DNA of 64,000 nucleotides from Neolewinella maritima (GTDB lineage: Bacteria > Bacteroidota > Bacteroidia > Chitinophagales > Saprospiraceae). The stretch is taken from the NCBI RefSeq assembly GCF_923081025.1, contig NZ_CAKLPZ010000001.1, forward strand, positions 1,488,001-1,552,000, in the 5' to 3' direction. Under the pieces are notes generated by a model, which was not told the origin of the DNA, searched no databases, and saw only the letters and a list, made by a program, of their open reading frames with translations. A program made the position numbers and the translations under genes. Of this stretch, positions 44,777 to 54,020 are shown in pieces. Positions within the stretch are counted from its first letter, which is position 1. Each line of letters starts with the position of its first letter.

Positions 44777-45566
44777 TATCCAGCGCCTGGAAACTGCGGA
44801 TGATGCCCGTCCGCTCCGTGGCGCCAATGAAACTCACCACCTCATCGCGCTCGTCAGACAGGGGCACCGAGGCTTCGATCTCCGTCACGGCATTGGTGAT
44901 GTTGAGTCCCTTTACGAAGAGGATCCGGTAGATCTCGTGGATCGCATTGATCTGCGCGATGGTAAACCCCCGTCGCTGAAGACCGATACGGTTAACTCCG
45001 ATGTAGCTCAGCGGCTCCCTGGCGGCGCGGATGTAGGGAGGAACGCTTTTACGCACCAGGCTGCCCCCGGCGATAAAGCTGTGGCGCCCGATGCGCACGA
45101 ACTGCTGTACACCTACCTGCCCCTCAATGATGACGTAGTCTTCCAGCACCACATGGCCGGCCAGGTTAACATTATTTGCGATGACGATGTGGTCACCCAG
45201 TATACAGTCGTGGGCCACGTGCGCGTACGCCATCAGTAGGCAGTTGCGTCCTACTTTAGTCGTGCCGGCTGCGGCCGTACCACGGTTGATGGTCACGTAC
45301 TCACGGATTGTCGTGTTGTCACCGATCTCCGCCGTAGAGTATTCACCGCGAAACTTCAGATCCTGTGGGATAGCTGCGATGACCGCGCCCGGAAAAATGC
45401 GCACGTTCTGCCCGATGCGGGCACCGGCGTAGATCGTGACATTGGGTCCGATCGTGCTGCCCTGTCCGATCACGACGTCGTCCTCGATGGTGGTGAACGG
45501 GCCTACGACGACACCGGCTCCAACTTTTGCATTAGGATGAACGACGCTCAGTGAATGAATGGACAT
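44766..45566 (-). CDS. lpxA: Acyl-ACP:UDP-N-acetylglucosamine O-acyltransferase
   Basis: A 266-residue left-handed beta-helix enzyme, first step of lipid A synthesis. Hexapeptide repeats run from residue 1 to about 190 (VVGPFTTIEDDVVIGQGSTIGPNVTI). The catalytic His lies in AYAHVAHDCILGDH. The helical C-terminal domain follows. Length is normal. It lies 46 bp after the lpxC/fabZ fusion. Confidence 0.95.
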   Translation of the reverse strand: MSIHSLSVVHPNAKVGAGVVVGPFTTIEDDVVIGQGSTIGPNVTIYAGARIGQNVRIFPGAVIAAIPQDLKFRGEYSTAEIGDNTTIREYVTINRGTAAAGTTKVGRNCLLMAYAHVAHDCILGDHIVIANNVNLAGHVVLEDYVIIEGQVGVQQFVRIGRHSFIAGGSLVRKSVPPYIRAAREPLSYIGVNRIGLQRRGFTIAQINAIHEIYRILFVKGLNITNAVTEIEASVPLSDERDEVVSFIGATERTGIIRSFQALDNGS

Positions 45567-45612
45567 GAACAGGTTTGAGTGGGTGAATAAGCGGGGCAGT
45601 ACCGCAATGGCC

Positions 45613-47001
45613 TTAGCTACGGCGTACGATCTGGGCCACCAGGTCGGCTTCGGAAACCAGCTTGTTACCTACGTAGGCCGTGCCGCGCATCTGGCAGATC
45701 CCCCGCCGCACGGGAGCGATCAGTTCCATCTTGAAGAGTACCGTATCACCGGGCACTACGAAGTTCTTGAACTTGGCATTCTCGATCTTGAGGAAGTACG
45801 TATCCCAGTTGCCCGGGTCTTCCTGCTGGGTAAGTACCAGGAGTCCGCCCGTTTGCGCCATCGCCTCGATCTGCAAGACGCCGGGCATCACGTGGTTGCT
45901 GGGGAAGTGCCCCTGAAAGAAGGCCTCATTGAAGGTCAGGTTCTTCAGGCCCACGATGTAGTCGTCTCCCATCTCGATGATCTTGTCGATCAGCAGGAAG
46001 GGGTAGCGGTGGGGCATGATCTCCAGGATCTGTTCCACATTAAAAACCGGTTCGTCGTTGGGGTTGTAGTGCGGCCGGCCTTTGAGGCGCCGCTGATCCA
46101 GGTAGGCTTTCTTGAGCAGTTTGGTGAAGGCTACGTTTACCCGATGCCCCGGCTTCGTCGCCAGGATACGGCCGCGAATGGGCACGCCGAGCAGACTGAT
46201 ATCGCCCATCACGTCCAGTAACTTGTGCCGCGCTGGCTCGTTGTGGAACTTCAGGTCCAGGGTATTTAGAATGCCCTGCTCGGTCACCTCTACGGTATCC
46301 TTACCCATCTTCTGGGCCAGGGCGTCGAGGCGGTCCTGAGGGATGTGCCGATCGGCGATAACGATCGCGTTCGTCAGATCCCCACCCTGGATCAGGTCGT
46401 GCTCGAATAACGCCTCCAGCTCGTGCAGGAAGACGAAGGTGCGGCAGGGAGCGATCTCCTCGGCGTAGTCCTCATAGCCGCGTAGGGTAGCATACTGCTG
46501 CCCCAGCACGGGGCTATCGAAGTCGATCATGGACACCACCTCAAAGCCATCGTAGGGTAGGGCCACGATTTCCGATCCAGTGGCCTCGTCGCGGTAGGTG
46601 ATGGGTTCCTCCACAATAAAGTAGTCGCGGGCCGTATCCTGTTCTTCTACGCCGGCCTCCTGCAGCCGATTGACGTAGGGGCTGGCGCTGCCGTCCAGTA
46701 TGGGCACTTCCCCACCATCGATCTCGATGAGCACGTTATCGATCTGTAGGCCCGACAGGGCACTTAGCAGGTGCTCAATCGTGGATACCGTAGTCGTTCC
46801 ACTCCCCAGAGTGGTAGAGCGTTCGGTGCTCACTACCCGGTTGACGTCTACGTTCATCAGGGGCTGATCGGCCAGATCGGTGCGCTTGAACTTGACGCCA
46901 TGGCCGGTGGGAGCGGGTTTGAACAGGAGGTTGACTTCCTTACCCGTATGCAAGCCCACCCCGCTGATGGAGACGGTGCTGGCAATCGTACGTTGATTCA
47001 T
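45613..47001 (-). CDS. lpxC/fabZ: LpxC-FabZ fusion: UDP-3-O-acyl-GlcNAc deacetylase and 3-hydroxyacyl-ACP dehydratase
   Basis: 462 residues in two enzymes. Residues 1-300 are LpxC, the zinc deacetylase and committed step of lipid A synthesis (SGVGLHTGKEV, STIEHLLSALSGL, HKLLDVMGDISLLG). From about 315 comes FabZ (VEQILEIMPHRYPFLLIDKI, FNEAFFQGHFPSNHVMPGVLQIEAMAQ), with catalytic His and Glu. The fusion is a known Bacteroidota trait. It joins the two enzymes that compete for the 3-hydroxyacyl-ACP pool. A -7 box lies 26 bp upstream. Confidence 0.97.
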   Translation of the reverse strand: MNQRTIASTVSISGVGLHTGKEVNLLFKPAPTGHGVKFKRTDLADQPLMNVDVNRVVSTERSTTLGSGTTTVSTIEHLLSALSGLQIDNVLIEIDGGEVPILDGSASPYVNRLQEAGVEEQDTARDYFIVEEPITYRDEATGSEIVALPYDGFEVVSMIDFDSPVLGQQYATLRGYEDYAEEIAPCRTFVFLHELEALFEHDLIQGGDLTNAIVIADRHIPQDRLDALAQKMGKDTVEVTEQGILNTLDLKFHNEPARHKLLDVMGDISLLGVPIRGRILATKPGHRVNVAFTKLLKKAYLDQRRLKGRPHYNPNDEPVFNVEQILEIMPHRYPFLLIDKIIEMGDDYIVGLKNLTFNEAFFQGHFPSNHVMPGVLQIEAMAQTGGLLVLTQQEDPGNWDTYFLKIENAKFKNFVVPGDTVLFKMELIAPVRRGICQMRGTAYVGNKLVSEADLVAQIVRRS

Positions 47002-47027
47002 ATATACTAACCCACTGAGTGAGGCGG

Positions 47028-47035
47028 CAAATATA
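47028..47035 (-). promoter_or_regulatory. -7 promoter box TATATTTG (minus strand) for the lipid A operon
   Basis: CAAATATA on the plus strand. Exact TAnnTTTG match 26 bp before the lpxC/fabZ ATG. Confidence 0.5.
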
Positions 47036-47040
47036 GGCCC

Positions 47041-47772
47041 TTAGGTCTGATTGTACCGGTGGGTCGGATCACTAGCCCGAATGATGTGCTCGTTTGGCTC
47101 ATCACTCTCCGTTTCTCCATCGCGTAATCGCACGATCCGGTGCGCGTGCTCGGCAATGTCCGGCTCGTGGGTCACCAGGATGACGGTGTTGCCCCGTCGC
47201 TGGATGTCTTCGAAGATCTCCATGATCTCGATCGATGTCTTGGTGTCCAGGTTTCCCGTCGGCTCGTCAGCAAGAATAATGGCGGGTCGGTTCACGAGCG
47301 CCCGCGCAATGGCCACGCGCTGACGCTGCCCTCCGGAGAGCTCATTTGGGCGGTGGTCCAGGCGATCGCCCAGACCCACACTGTCCAATACTTCGGCCGC
47401 CCGTTGCTGCCGCTCCCGCTTGGCCAGTCCGGCGTACACGAGGGGTAGTGCTACGTTTTCCAGCGTGGTTTGCCGCGGCAGTAGGTTGAAGGTCTGAAAG
47501 ACGAAGCCGATCTTTTCATTCCGGATGTTGGCCAGTTCGGTATCATCCATCATACTCACGTCCTTACCGTCGAGTAGGTAGCGGCCGGAGGTAGGGGTGT
47601 CCAGACAACCCAGCAAGTTCATCAGCGTAGACTTACCGGATCCCGAAGGTCCCATCAGGGCCACATACTCATTGGTCTGTATCTGCAGATCGATGCCACG
47701 CAGCGCGTGCACCTTGGTCTGCCCCATATCGTACGTTTTGGTGAGGTCATTGATATCGATTACGGCGGCCAT
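47041..47772 (-). CDS. ABC transporter ATP-binding protein, MacB/LolD type
   Basis: A 243-residue ATPase: Walker [23 protein letters not shown], signature [15 protein letters not shown], Walker [13 protein letters not shown]. The FQxFNLLP and DEPTGNLD blocks are typical of the LolD/MacB group, which drives lipoprotein release or export of peptides and drugs by mechanotransmission. No FtsX-like permease lies beside it. It ends 40 bp upstream of the lpxC/fabZ start on the same strand. Confidence 0.9.
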   Translation of the reverse strand: MAAVIDINDLTKTYDMGQTKVHALRGIDLQIQTNEYVALMGPSGSGKSTLMNLLGCLDTPTSGRYLLDGKDVSMMDDTELANIRNEKIGFVFQTFNLLPRQTTLENVALPLVYAGLAKRERQQRAAEVLDSVGLGDRLDHRPNELSGGQRQRVAIARALVNRPAIILADEPTGNLDTKTSIEIMEIFEDIQRRGNTVILVTHEPDIAEHAHRIVRLRDGETESDEPNEHIIRASDPTHRYNQT

Positions 47773-47796
47773 GGGCGTCAGGGGGGGTAAGGGGTG

Positions 47797-48081
47797 TTAA
47801 ATGACGCGGGGTACCTTAAAGTACTCCCCGTCGGAGTCGGGTGCATTGGCCAGGGCCACGCTGCGGTCGATGTGGTCGCCCACTTCGTCCGGCCGCAGCG
47901 CGTGTTCTACTTCGGTGACGTATCGTAGGGGCTTCACGTCCTGAAGGTCCAGGTCGTCGAGCTTCTCCACCATCGCGAGAATACGGACCAGATCGCCGCG
48001 CAGCTGATCCACGCGTTCGGGAGCAGGAGCGAGCTTGGCCAGTTTGGCTAAGCGCAATACTAGGGCGTCGTCTACTACCAT
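47797..48081 (-). CDS. gatC: Asp-tRNA(Asn)/Glu-tRNA(Gln) amidotransferase subunit C
   Basis: A 94-residue small subunit of the GatCAB complex that amidates misacylated Glu-tRNA(Gln) or Asp-tRNA(Asn). VLRLAKLAKLAP is the family N-terminus, LVRILAMVEKLDDLD the central helix, and DGEYFKVPRVI the diagnostic C-terminus. It is not next to gatA or gatB, as is common in Bacteroidota. It lies 24 bp upstream of the MacB/LolD-type ATPase. Confidence 0.9.
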   Translation of the reverse strand: MVVDDALVLRLAKLAKLAPAPERVDQLRGDLVRILAMVEKLDDLDLQDVKPLRYVTEVEHALRPDEVGDHIDRSVALANAPDSDGEYFKVPRVI

Positions 48082-48107
48082 GGGGGGGCTTTTCGACGAA
48101 GGTAATC

Positions 48108-48557
48108 CTAGTCACGACGTTCCACGACCTCCCAGGTGTGATCTCCCAGTAGTTTGACCGTCGCGATGTAGTCGTACGGCGGGCGGGCACCCCACTCGGC
48201 GGGGCTCACCAGGCTCAGTACGCTCTTGCCATTGCTACGGGCGTAGAGGTAGTAGGTGCGCGAGACGATGGGGTTGATGTTCATCTCGGCTTCGTAGATG
48301 CGCTCGCTCACCGTCATCCGTTGCTGTATCTCATTGGCCTGCCGGGCCAGCAGTTCGATCTGCGCGCGGATCTGGTCGAGCTGCATATCGGTCTGCTCGT
48401 ACATAGCACTCATCGCCAGACCCTTCACCTTGCCGCGGTCCATGGGCTTGATGGTAGCTCCCCCGCGCTCGTGCGCGTAGGGCAGCAGGTGGGGGTTGAG
48501 CGCCACCTTATCCCCGTCTATGGGGTTCACTACCTTTTCTTCCTCGTTCTCGGCCAT
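48108..48557 (-). CDS. DUF2452 domain protein
   Basis: A 149-residue cytosolic protein. Family marks are NPHLLPYAHERGGATIKP near the N-terminus, a helical middle (LDQIRAQIELLARQANEIQQR), and a beta-rich end (RTYYLYARSNGKSVLSLVSPAEWG). Function unknown for the family. The ATG at 48557 is preferred; the frame is open upstream into the 2H phosphoesterase gene but with no conserved residues. It lies 26 bp before gatC. Confidence 0.75.
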   Translation of the reverse strand: MAENEEEKVVNPIDGDKVALNPHLLPYAHERGGATIKPMDRGKVKGLAMSAMYEQTDMQLDQIRAQIELLARQANEIQQRMTVSERIYEAEMNINPIVSRTYYLYARSNGKSVLSLVSPAEWGARPPYDYIATVKLLGDHTWEVVERRD

Positions 48558-48615
48558 ACGGCAGTAACTAAGGGGACGGCAGGAGGGTTCAGGGGCGTGG
48601 CCGCCGGTGCGGTGT

Positions 48616-49143
48616 TTATTCCCCGAATGGTAGTGCAGCCAGCTTCGTCCACGGCCCCCCGTCGTACCGGTGTACATATAACCCCAGCACCCTCACATGG
48701 CACGGTACGAAGCGGTACTGCAGATGGCGCAGCAATCGACCAGCTTCTTCCTTACGCACTTTATTCTGTACCGTAATGTGCGGGCGCTTCCAGGGCCGTA
48801 GATCCTGCGCCGTCAGCCGGTCGGCAAACCGTTGCCGCAGTGGCTGCCGGATGTCGTTGAGCGCATCGGCCTCCAGCCGGTAAGCCACCCCGCGCCCCAT
48901 GGAGAATACCCCTACTACCGGCACGCTGACCGCAGTGCGTCCTAGGTTTTGCACGCGAATTGCGGTCAGTAGTTCATCGATAAGTTCGCCCGGAATGTGG
49001 TGAAAAAGTGTCACGTGTGCCTGCAGGTAGTTCCGCTCCGGGGGGAAGAAGCGCTCGCGCAGACGGTTGAATGGCTGCAGATCCGTGGGATCGATCCAGG
49101 CGGTTACGATCAGGGGGCGTTCGGCTTCCGGGGGCAGGTTCAT
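48616..49143 (-). CDS. 2'-5' RNA ligase/2H phosphoesterase family protein
   Basis: 175 residues with the two HxT motifs of the 2H superfamily: AHVTLF at about residue 42 and RPHITVQ at about residue 120. Members ligate or hydrolyse 2'-5' or cyclic phosphate bonds in RNA or small molecules. The target here is unknown. It diverges from the TPR-PD40 gene and heads a run with DUF2452 and gatC. Confidence 0.85.
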   Translation of the reverse strand: MNLPPEAERPLIVTAWIDPTDLQPFNRLRERFFPPERNYLQAHVTLFHHIPGELIDELLTAIRVQNLGRTAVSVPVVGVFSMGRGVAYRLEADALNDIRQPLRQRFADRLTAQDLRPWKRPHITVQNKVRKEEAGRLLRHLQYRFVPCHVRVLGLYVHRYDGGPWTKLAALPFGE

Positions 49144-49254
49144 GCTCCTGTACTACGGATTGCAGGGCCCGTTAGTTCGGGCGTATTCGTACCTGCTGAG
49201 CGGCGGGCCCCCTGCCAAAAAACCGCTATGTTTACAGCCACCTAGTGAACAGCC

Positions 49255-51570
49255 ATGACGATACGTACCACCTTTCTATTGTTGGTCTGCGGAGGGCTCT
49301 GCCTTCCGCTTTCCGCTCAGTTTCGCAGCGAGAAGCGCGCGGCCGATAAAGCCTTCGAGCTCAGTGCATACAATTTGGCCATCGAGGGCTACCGGCGGGC
49401 TCTGGACGAGCGGCCCGACGATCCGGAAGCACTGGCCCGTATCGCAGAATCGTACCGCATGCTGGGTGCCCTCGACACCGCACGGCAGTACTACGCACGG
49501 GCTATGGGTGCAGAGACCCGGGTGGAACCGGCTACGCTGCTGGGCTACGCCCAGACCCTCAAGTCGCTCGGAGAATACGCACTGGCCCGTCCGCTGTTTG
49601 CCGCTTACGCCAGTGAGGCAGATCAGACGGTCGGCCAGCAGTACGTCAGTAGTATCGACTTCGCGCTGGCCCAGCAGTCGGAATCTGCCGGCTACACGGT
49701 TAGCCCCTTTCCGTTCAACAGCCCTCAGGCGGACTTCGGTCCGGCGATGCCTGGCCCAGACCAGTTGGTTTTTAATTCCTCCCGTATCCAGGAGGGCTTC
49801 GATGGGGTAGCGCAGAACAGGCCTTACCTAGCCCAGCGCAATACCCTGGGCAATTTCGAAGCCCCCGTGCCCCTGTCTACCGGCTACCTGAGCCGCGGCG
49901 GTAACGCGGGCCCCGTCAGCTTCAGCCCCGATGGCACGCTGGTCGTATTTACCCGCAATACTTTCACCCCCGGCACCCGTATGGTGCCCGAGGCCGGTAT
50001 CCGCATGAGTCTGATGCTCGCCGACGTGAACCAAGCCGGCATGTGGAGCAATGTGCGCCCACTCCCCTTCAACGGCGATGGCTTTAGTACTGGATTCGGC
50101 ACCTTCGGCGCCGAAGGCCGCGCGCTCTACTTCGCTAGCGACCGCCCCGGTGGATTCGGGGGCTACGATCTGTACCGCGCCCGCCTGATCAATGGTAACT
50201 GGGAAGCAGTACCCGAGAACCTTGGCCCCGCGGTAAACGCTCAGGGCAACGAAATCACCCCGTACTACGATGGCAGCAGCCTGTATTTTTCTAGCGACTG
50301 GCACGCCGGACTGGGTGCCTACGACGTGTTTCGCGCCGAAATGAATGACGCCGGTCGGCCCACCACCCTGTACCACCTGGGCAGCGCGGTGAATAGCCCC
50401 AGGGACGATATGGGCTTCGTGTATGACGCCGGTCAGCGTACGGGTTACCTCACCTCCAACCGCTCCGGCGGACAGGGCGCGGAAGACCTGTACGTGGTCA
50501 AATTCAGCGATCCACTTCCTACCGTAGCCACCTCCGGTACGGACGCTACGGATACGGATGCCATAGCGACCGGCCCACAGTCCGGCGTCCCCCAGGGCGT
50601 CCGTGCTGGAGAACCCGTGCCCTTCGGCACGGTACGCGGTTACGTGAGTAGTATTCAGAGCAGCCTTCCCCTGGCTGATGCCACGGTGACCATCACAAAG
50701 CGCAGCTCCGGTCAGGCCGCTACCGTCACCACGGATACGGAGGGGGCCTACTACGTCGAAGTAGAACCCCGCACGGTATACGACGTCAACGTAGCACTGG
50801 CGGGGTACGAGTCGATCAGCTTTCCCGTCACTACGGAGGCCACGACCAGGCCGGACGCATTCGGTAACATCTTGCTGCTGCCCATACAGACCACCTATGA
50901 CACGGTAAGTCCACCGGCACCTACCGTAGAGCCCACGACCTATAGTACACCCGTAACGGCAGCTTCACCCCCGAAGCGTACTCCTGCCGATAGTCAGACT
51001 ACAGAAGCCCCATCCGTGACGGCCTTCAGTGTTCAGATCGCCAGCGTGGCCTCCGCGCCGGACCTTGCGGAATACAGCAAGCTAGCTGCGGTCGGACCGG
51101 TATTTGCCGTCCAGGACGCGGGTAACTACAAGGTGCGTATCGGTCAATATTCCACCCGGGAGGCCGCCGCGGTGGCCGCTCGCGAGATCAAAGACATGGG
51201 GTATGCCGGTAGTTTTATCGTCAGCGGACCAGCACCCGGTACCGATGCGCTTCGTTCGACCGGGTCCGCACCTGCGACCGCGCCCGCACCTGCGATGACC
51301 GCTACCGCGCCTGCTACTGCAACGGCTACGGTACAGTCACCCTACCGGGTGCAGCTCGGCGCGTTCAGTAAACCGGAAAACTTCGATCGGGTGACCGCCT
51401 CCCAGCTCGGTAGCCTGGGCCAGATGATGCGGGGCGCGCTCACTGTTTTCTATCTCGACGGATTACAGAGCCTCTCGCAGGCCGAGGGTGCGCGCAACCG
51501 GGCCCTGGCAGCGGGCTACAGCGGGGCCTACATCCTGCGGTTGGAGGGTGATAGCTACGTCAAGGAGTGA
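49255..51570 (+). CDS. TPR-PD40 propeller-CarboxypepD_reg-SPOR envelope protein
   Basis: 771 residues. Signal peptide of about 21. Residues 27-140 are TPR-like ([34 protein letters not shown]). About 160-420 hold PD40/WD40-like repeats ([58 protein letters not shown]). About 455-535 is a carboxypeptidase-regulatory-like beta domain ([18 protein letters not shown]). After a Thr/Pro/Ala linker come two SPOR-like regions (about 585-645 and 690-770). The first four elements resemble PorE-type proteins of the type IX system, but SPOR domains replace the OmpA peptidoglycan anchor. SPOR domains bind denuded septal peptidoglycan. Confidence 0.82.
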   Translation: MTIRTTFLLLVCGGLCLPLSAQFRSEKRAADKAFELSAYNLAIEGYRRALDERPDDPEALARIAESYRMLGALDTARQYYARAMGAETRVEPATLLGYAQTLKSLGEYALARPLFAAYASEADQTVGQQYVSSIDFALAQQSESAGYTVSPFPFNSPQADFGPAMPGPDQLVFNSSRIQEGFDGVAQNRPYLAQRNTLGNFEAPVPLSTGYLSRGGNAGPVSFSPDGTLVVFTRNTFTPGTRMVPEAGIRMSLMLADVNQAGMWSNVRPLPFNGDGFSTGFGTFGAEGRALYFASDRPGGFGGYDLYRARLINGNWEAVPENLGPAVNAQGNEITPYYDGSSLYFSSDWHAGLGAYDVFRAEMNDAGRPTTLYHLGSAVNSPRDDMGFVYDAGQRTGYLTSNRSGGQGAEDLYVVKFSDPLPTVATSGTDATDTDAIATGPQSGVPQGVRAGEPVPFGTVRGYVSSIQSSLPLADATVTITKRSSGQAATVTTDTEGAYYVEVEPRTVYDVNVALAGYESISFPVTTEATTRPDAFGNILLLPIQTTYDTVSPPAPTVEPTTYSTPVTAASPPKRTPADSQTTEAPSVTAFSVQIASVASAPDLAEYSKLAAVGPVFAVQDAGNYKVRIGQYSTREAAAVAAREIKDMGYAGSFIVSGPAPGTDALRSTGSAPATAPAPAMTATAPATATATVQSPYRVQLGAFSKPENFDRVTASQLGSLGQMMRGALTVFYLDGLQSLSQAEGARNRALAAGYSGAYILRLEGDSYVKE

Positions 51571-52487
51571 GGCCTTCGGTCTGCCACCGGATACTGGGAA
51601 TGCTGGGCGTAGCCCTGTCCTTGTCACTGTCCGGACAAGCTCCTACCATCCCGATCTATGACACTACTGCTCCCTGCTTGGAGGCCGTAACGGCCGATTC
51701 GTCCTACTACGAGGCGGGCATTGGAGAGGTGCTCGCCGCAGTACGGGAGCCAGGGATGGACTATTACGCTCCCGTGCCCCGTGCCGGTCGGCAGGAGGCG
51801 CTGCTGATCATACCGGGAGGCGGCTATACGGTCGCGGCCTTTGACCATGAGGGCACGGATATGGGGCGCTACTTCTCCGCCCGGGGCGTTCACGCCTTCG
51901 TGCTGCGCTACCGCTTGCCGGCCGGTATCACTACGGACTGTAAATCGACAGTAGCCTTACAGGATGCGCAGGCCGCGATACTGCGCATTCGCCAGTCGGC
52001 CGATTCGCTGGGCTACCGCGCGGATAGGGTAGGGGTGATGGGCTTTTCGGCCGGGGGGCACTTGGCCGGCTCCCTCTCGGTGCACGCCCGGCAGGTCGAC
52101 GGTTTATCGACTAGACCCGATTTCAGTTTGCTCGTCTATCCGGTTGTTCTGATGGACACCGCCTTTAGCGGACACCGGGGAAGCCAACATGCGCTACTCG
52201 GTACGGAGCCTGATCCGGACCGCCTGGCTTACTTCAATCTGCCGGATCAGATCGATTCGCTCACCCCTCCCACCATCCTCTTTCACGCATCGGATGACGT
52301 CGGGGTACGTCCCCGCAACAGCCTACGCTACTACGAGCGATTGATCGCCCACGGGGTGCCGGCTGACCTGCGGCTGTACGCCAACGGTGACCACGGATTT
52401 GCCTCAGCCCGTGAGCTGGATGGTCCGGTGAGCCACTGGCTCGAGGAGGCCGTAGCGTGGATCACCCAACTATTCGTTACCCGATGA
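51567..52487 (+). CDS. Alpha/beta hydrolase (BD-FAE/acetylesterase type), secreted
   Basis: 306 residues. GTG 51567 overlaps the stop of the previous gene and gives a plausible signal peptide (residues 1-24, LSLSLSGQ). The esterase marks are the oxyanion loop LIIPGGGY, nucleophile [10 protein letters not shown], Asp in HASDDVGV, and His in NGDHGFA. Related proteins deacetylate or cleave ester links on plant or algal polysaccharides and often sit beside xylanases; none is nearby. It is translationally coupled at both ends: the racemase ATG lies in its stop (ATGA). Confidence 0.83.
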   Translation: MRPSVCHRILGMLGVALSLSLSGQAPTIPIYDTTAPCLEAVTADSSYYEAGIGEVLAAVREPGMDYYAPVPRAGRQEALLIIPGGGYTVAAFDHEGTDMGRYFSARGVHAFVLRYRLPAGITTDCKSTVALQDAQAAILRIRQSADSLGYRADRVGVMGFSAGGHLAGSLSVHARQVDGLSTRPDFSLLVYPVVLMDTAFSGHRGSQHALLGTEPDPDRLAYFNLPDQIDSLTPPTILFHASDDVGVRPRNSLRYYERLIAHGVPADLRLYANGDHGFASARELDGPVSHWLEEAVAWITQLFVTR

Positions 52488-53455
52488 TCGCTCTATCCCC
52501 CCTCCACCGCGTACCCACCCAGGCTGATCTGCTGGTCACCCACGAGGCCATCCACCCCTTCGTACACCGCACCCCCATCCTTACCAGCACTAGTTTAGAT
52601 GAGCTGACGGGGGCCCGTCTCAGCTTTAAGTGTGAGAACTTTCAGCGGATCGGTGCCTTCAAGATGCGCGGTGGGGCCTCGGCTGCTCTGCGCTTCACGG
52701 AAGCAGAACGTGAGCGGGGCCTGGCCACCCACAGCAGCGGCAACCATGCTCAGGCCGTCGCCCGCGCCGCGCAGGTGCTGGGCGTGCCCGCTTACATCGT
52801 GATGCCGCACGACGCCCCCCGGGTGAAGGTGGCGGCCGTGAAGGGCTACGGAGCGGAGATCACCTACTGCAACAACACCCCCCACGAACGGCAGGCTGCC
52901 CTGGAGGAGGTCGTGGCCCGAACGGGCGCCGCCTTCATCCATCCCTTCGACGATTATGGGGTAGTGGCCGGACAGGCAACTGCTGCCATGGAATTGATTG
53001 AGGATGTGGACCGCGTACTGGACTATATCATTACGCCTGTCGGGGGCGGCGGACTTCTATCGGGCACGGCCCTGGCAGCCCGTTACTTCAGCATTCGCGC
53101 TAAGGTCTTCGGCGCCGAACCGGAGGGTGTAGACGATGCCGCCCGTAGCCTCAAATCCGGAAAGATCGAGCAGAACGAAACCAACCACACCGTATCTGAC
53201 GGACTGCGTACCCACCTCGGAGAGCGCACCTTTCCCATTATCCACAAATACGTAACCGACATTTTCGTGGTCAGCGACGAAGAGACCGTGGCGGCCATGC
53301 GCCTGATTTGGGAGCGTATGAAGATCATCGTGGAGCCCAGTTGTTCGGTTCCCCTGGCGGCGATCCTCCGCTATCCGGAAGTGTTTCGGGACAAGCATGT
53401 CGGCATTATTCTCACGGGCGGTAACGTGGATGTAGACCGCTTGCCCTTCGGATAG
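52484..53455 (+). CDS. Serine racemase/threonine dehydratase-type PLP enzyme
   Basis: A 323-residue fold-type II PLP protein without a regulatory ACT domain. The PLP Lys is in RIGAFKMRGG, SSGNHAQAVA is the substrate Asn loop, and VGGGGLLSG the phosphate loop. SCSVPLAA near the end is typical. Length and lack of a C-terminal regulatory domain fit serine racemase or catabolic threonine dehydratase; the two cannot be separated by sequence. ATG 52484 overlaps the esterase stop. Confidence 0.87.
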   Translation: MIALSPLHRVPTQADLLVTHEAIHPFVHRTPILTSTSLDELTGARLSFKCENFQRIGAFKMRGGASAALRFTEAERERGLATHSSGNHAQAVARAAQVLGVPAYIVMPHDAPRVKVAAVKGYGAEITYCNNTPHERQAALEEVVARTGAAFIHPFDDYGVVAGQATAAMELIEDVDRVLDYIITPVGGGGLLSGTALAARYFSIRAKVFGAEPEGVDDAARSLKSGKIEQNETNHTVSDGLRTHLGERTFPIIHKYVTDIFVVSDEETVAAMRLIWERMKIIVEPSCSVPLAAILRYPEVFRDKHVGIILTGGNVDVDRLPFG

Positions 53456-53498
53456 AACCACGCGGCCCCAGCGGGCGTATCCCTGCTAAACCTTATCC

Positions 53499-54020
53499 AT
53501 GGCCTCCGCACGCAGCAACCTTAGCACCTACGACGAATCCAATGTACCCGACGCCAGCCCCCTGCGGTTCGGTATTGTAGTGGCGGATTGGAACAGGGAT
53601 ATCACCCACAAACTCTACGAAGGCTGCTTCGATGCACTACTCAAGCACGGGGCTACGGAAGTCAATATTCATACCGTCCAGGTGCCCGGCACCTTCGAGC
53701 TGCCCGCCGCGGCGCGTATTCTGGCGGGGCGCGAGAAGCTGGACGCCGTCATCTGTCTGGGCTGCGTGATCAAAGGCGAAACCAAGCATGACGAATACAT
53801 CAACAACGCCGTCAGCCAGGGCCTCGTCAACCTCAGCATTGCTACCGGAAAGCCCTACATTTTCGGCGTTCTGACGCCCAATACGCACGAGCAGGCCGTC
53901 GATCGCGCCGGCGGAAAGTATGGCAATAAGGGTGTCGAAGCAGCCGTCACGGCCATTCGGATGGGTGAACTCTACCGGAGCAGTCAGACGGCCAAGAAGT
54001 CGATCGGCTTCGGCGCCTAG
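53499..54020 (+). CDS. ribH: 6,7-dimethyl-8-ribityllumazine synthase
   Basis: A 173-residue enzyme for the penultimate step of riboflavin synthesis; it forms 60-mer or pentameric shells. RFGIVVADWNRDIT is the substrate Trp region, VPGTFELPAAARIL the central block, and GCVIKGETKHDEYI carries the catalytic His region. Length normal. It converges on xseA with a shared CTAG stop (4-bp overlap). Confidence 0.95.
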   Translation: MASARSNLSTYDESNVPDASPLRFGIVVADWNRDITHKLYEGCFDALLKHGATEVNIHTVQVPGTFELPAAARILAGREKLDAVICLGCVIKGETKHDEYINNAVSQGLVNLSIATGKPYIFGVLTPNTHEQAVDRAGGKYGNKGVEAAVTAIRMGELYRSSQTAKKSIGFGA

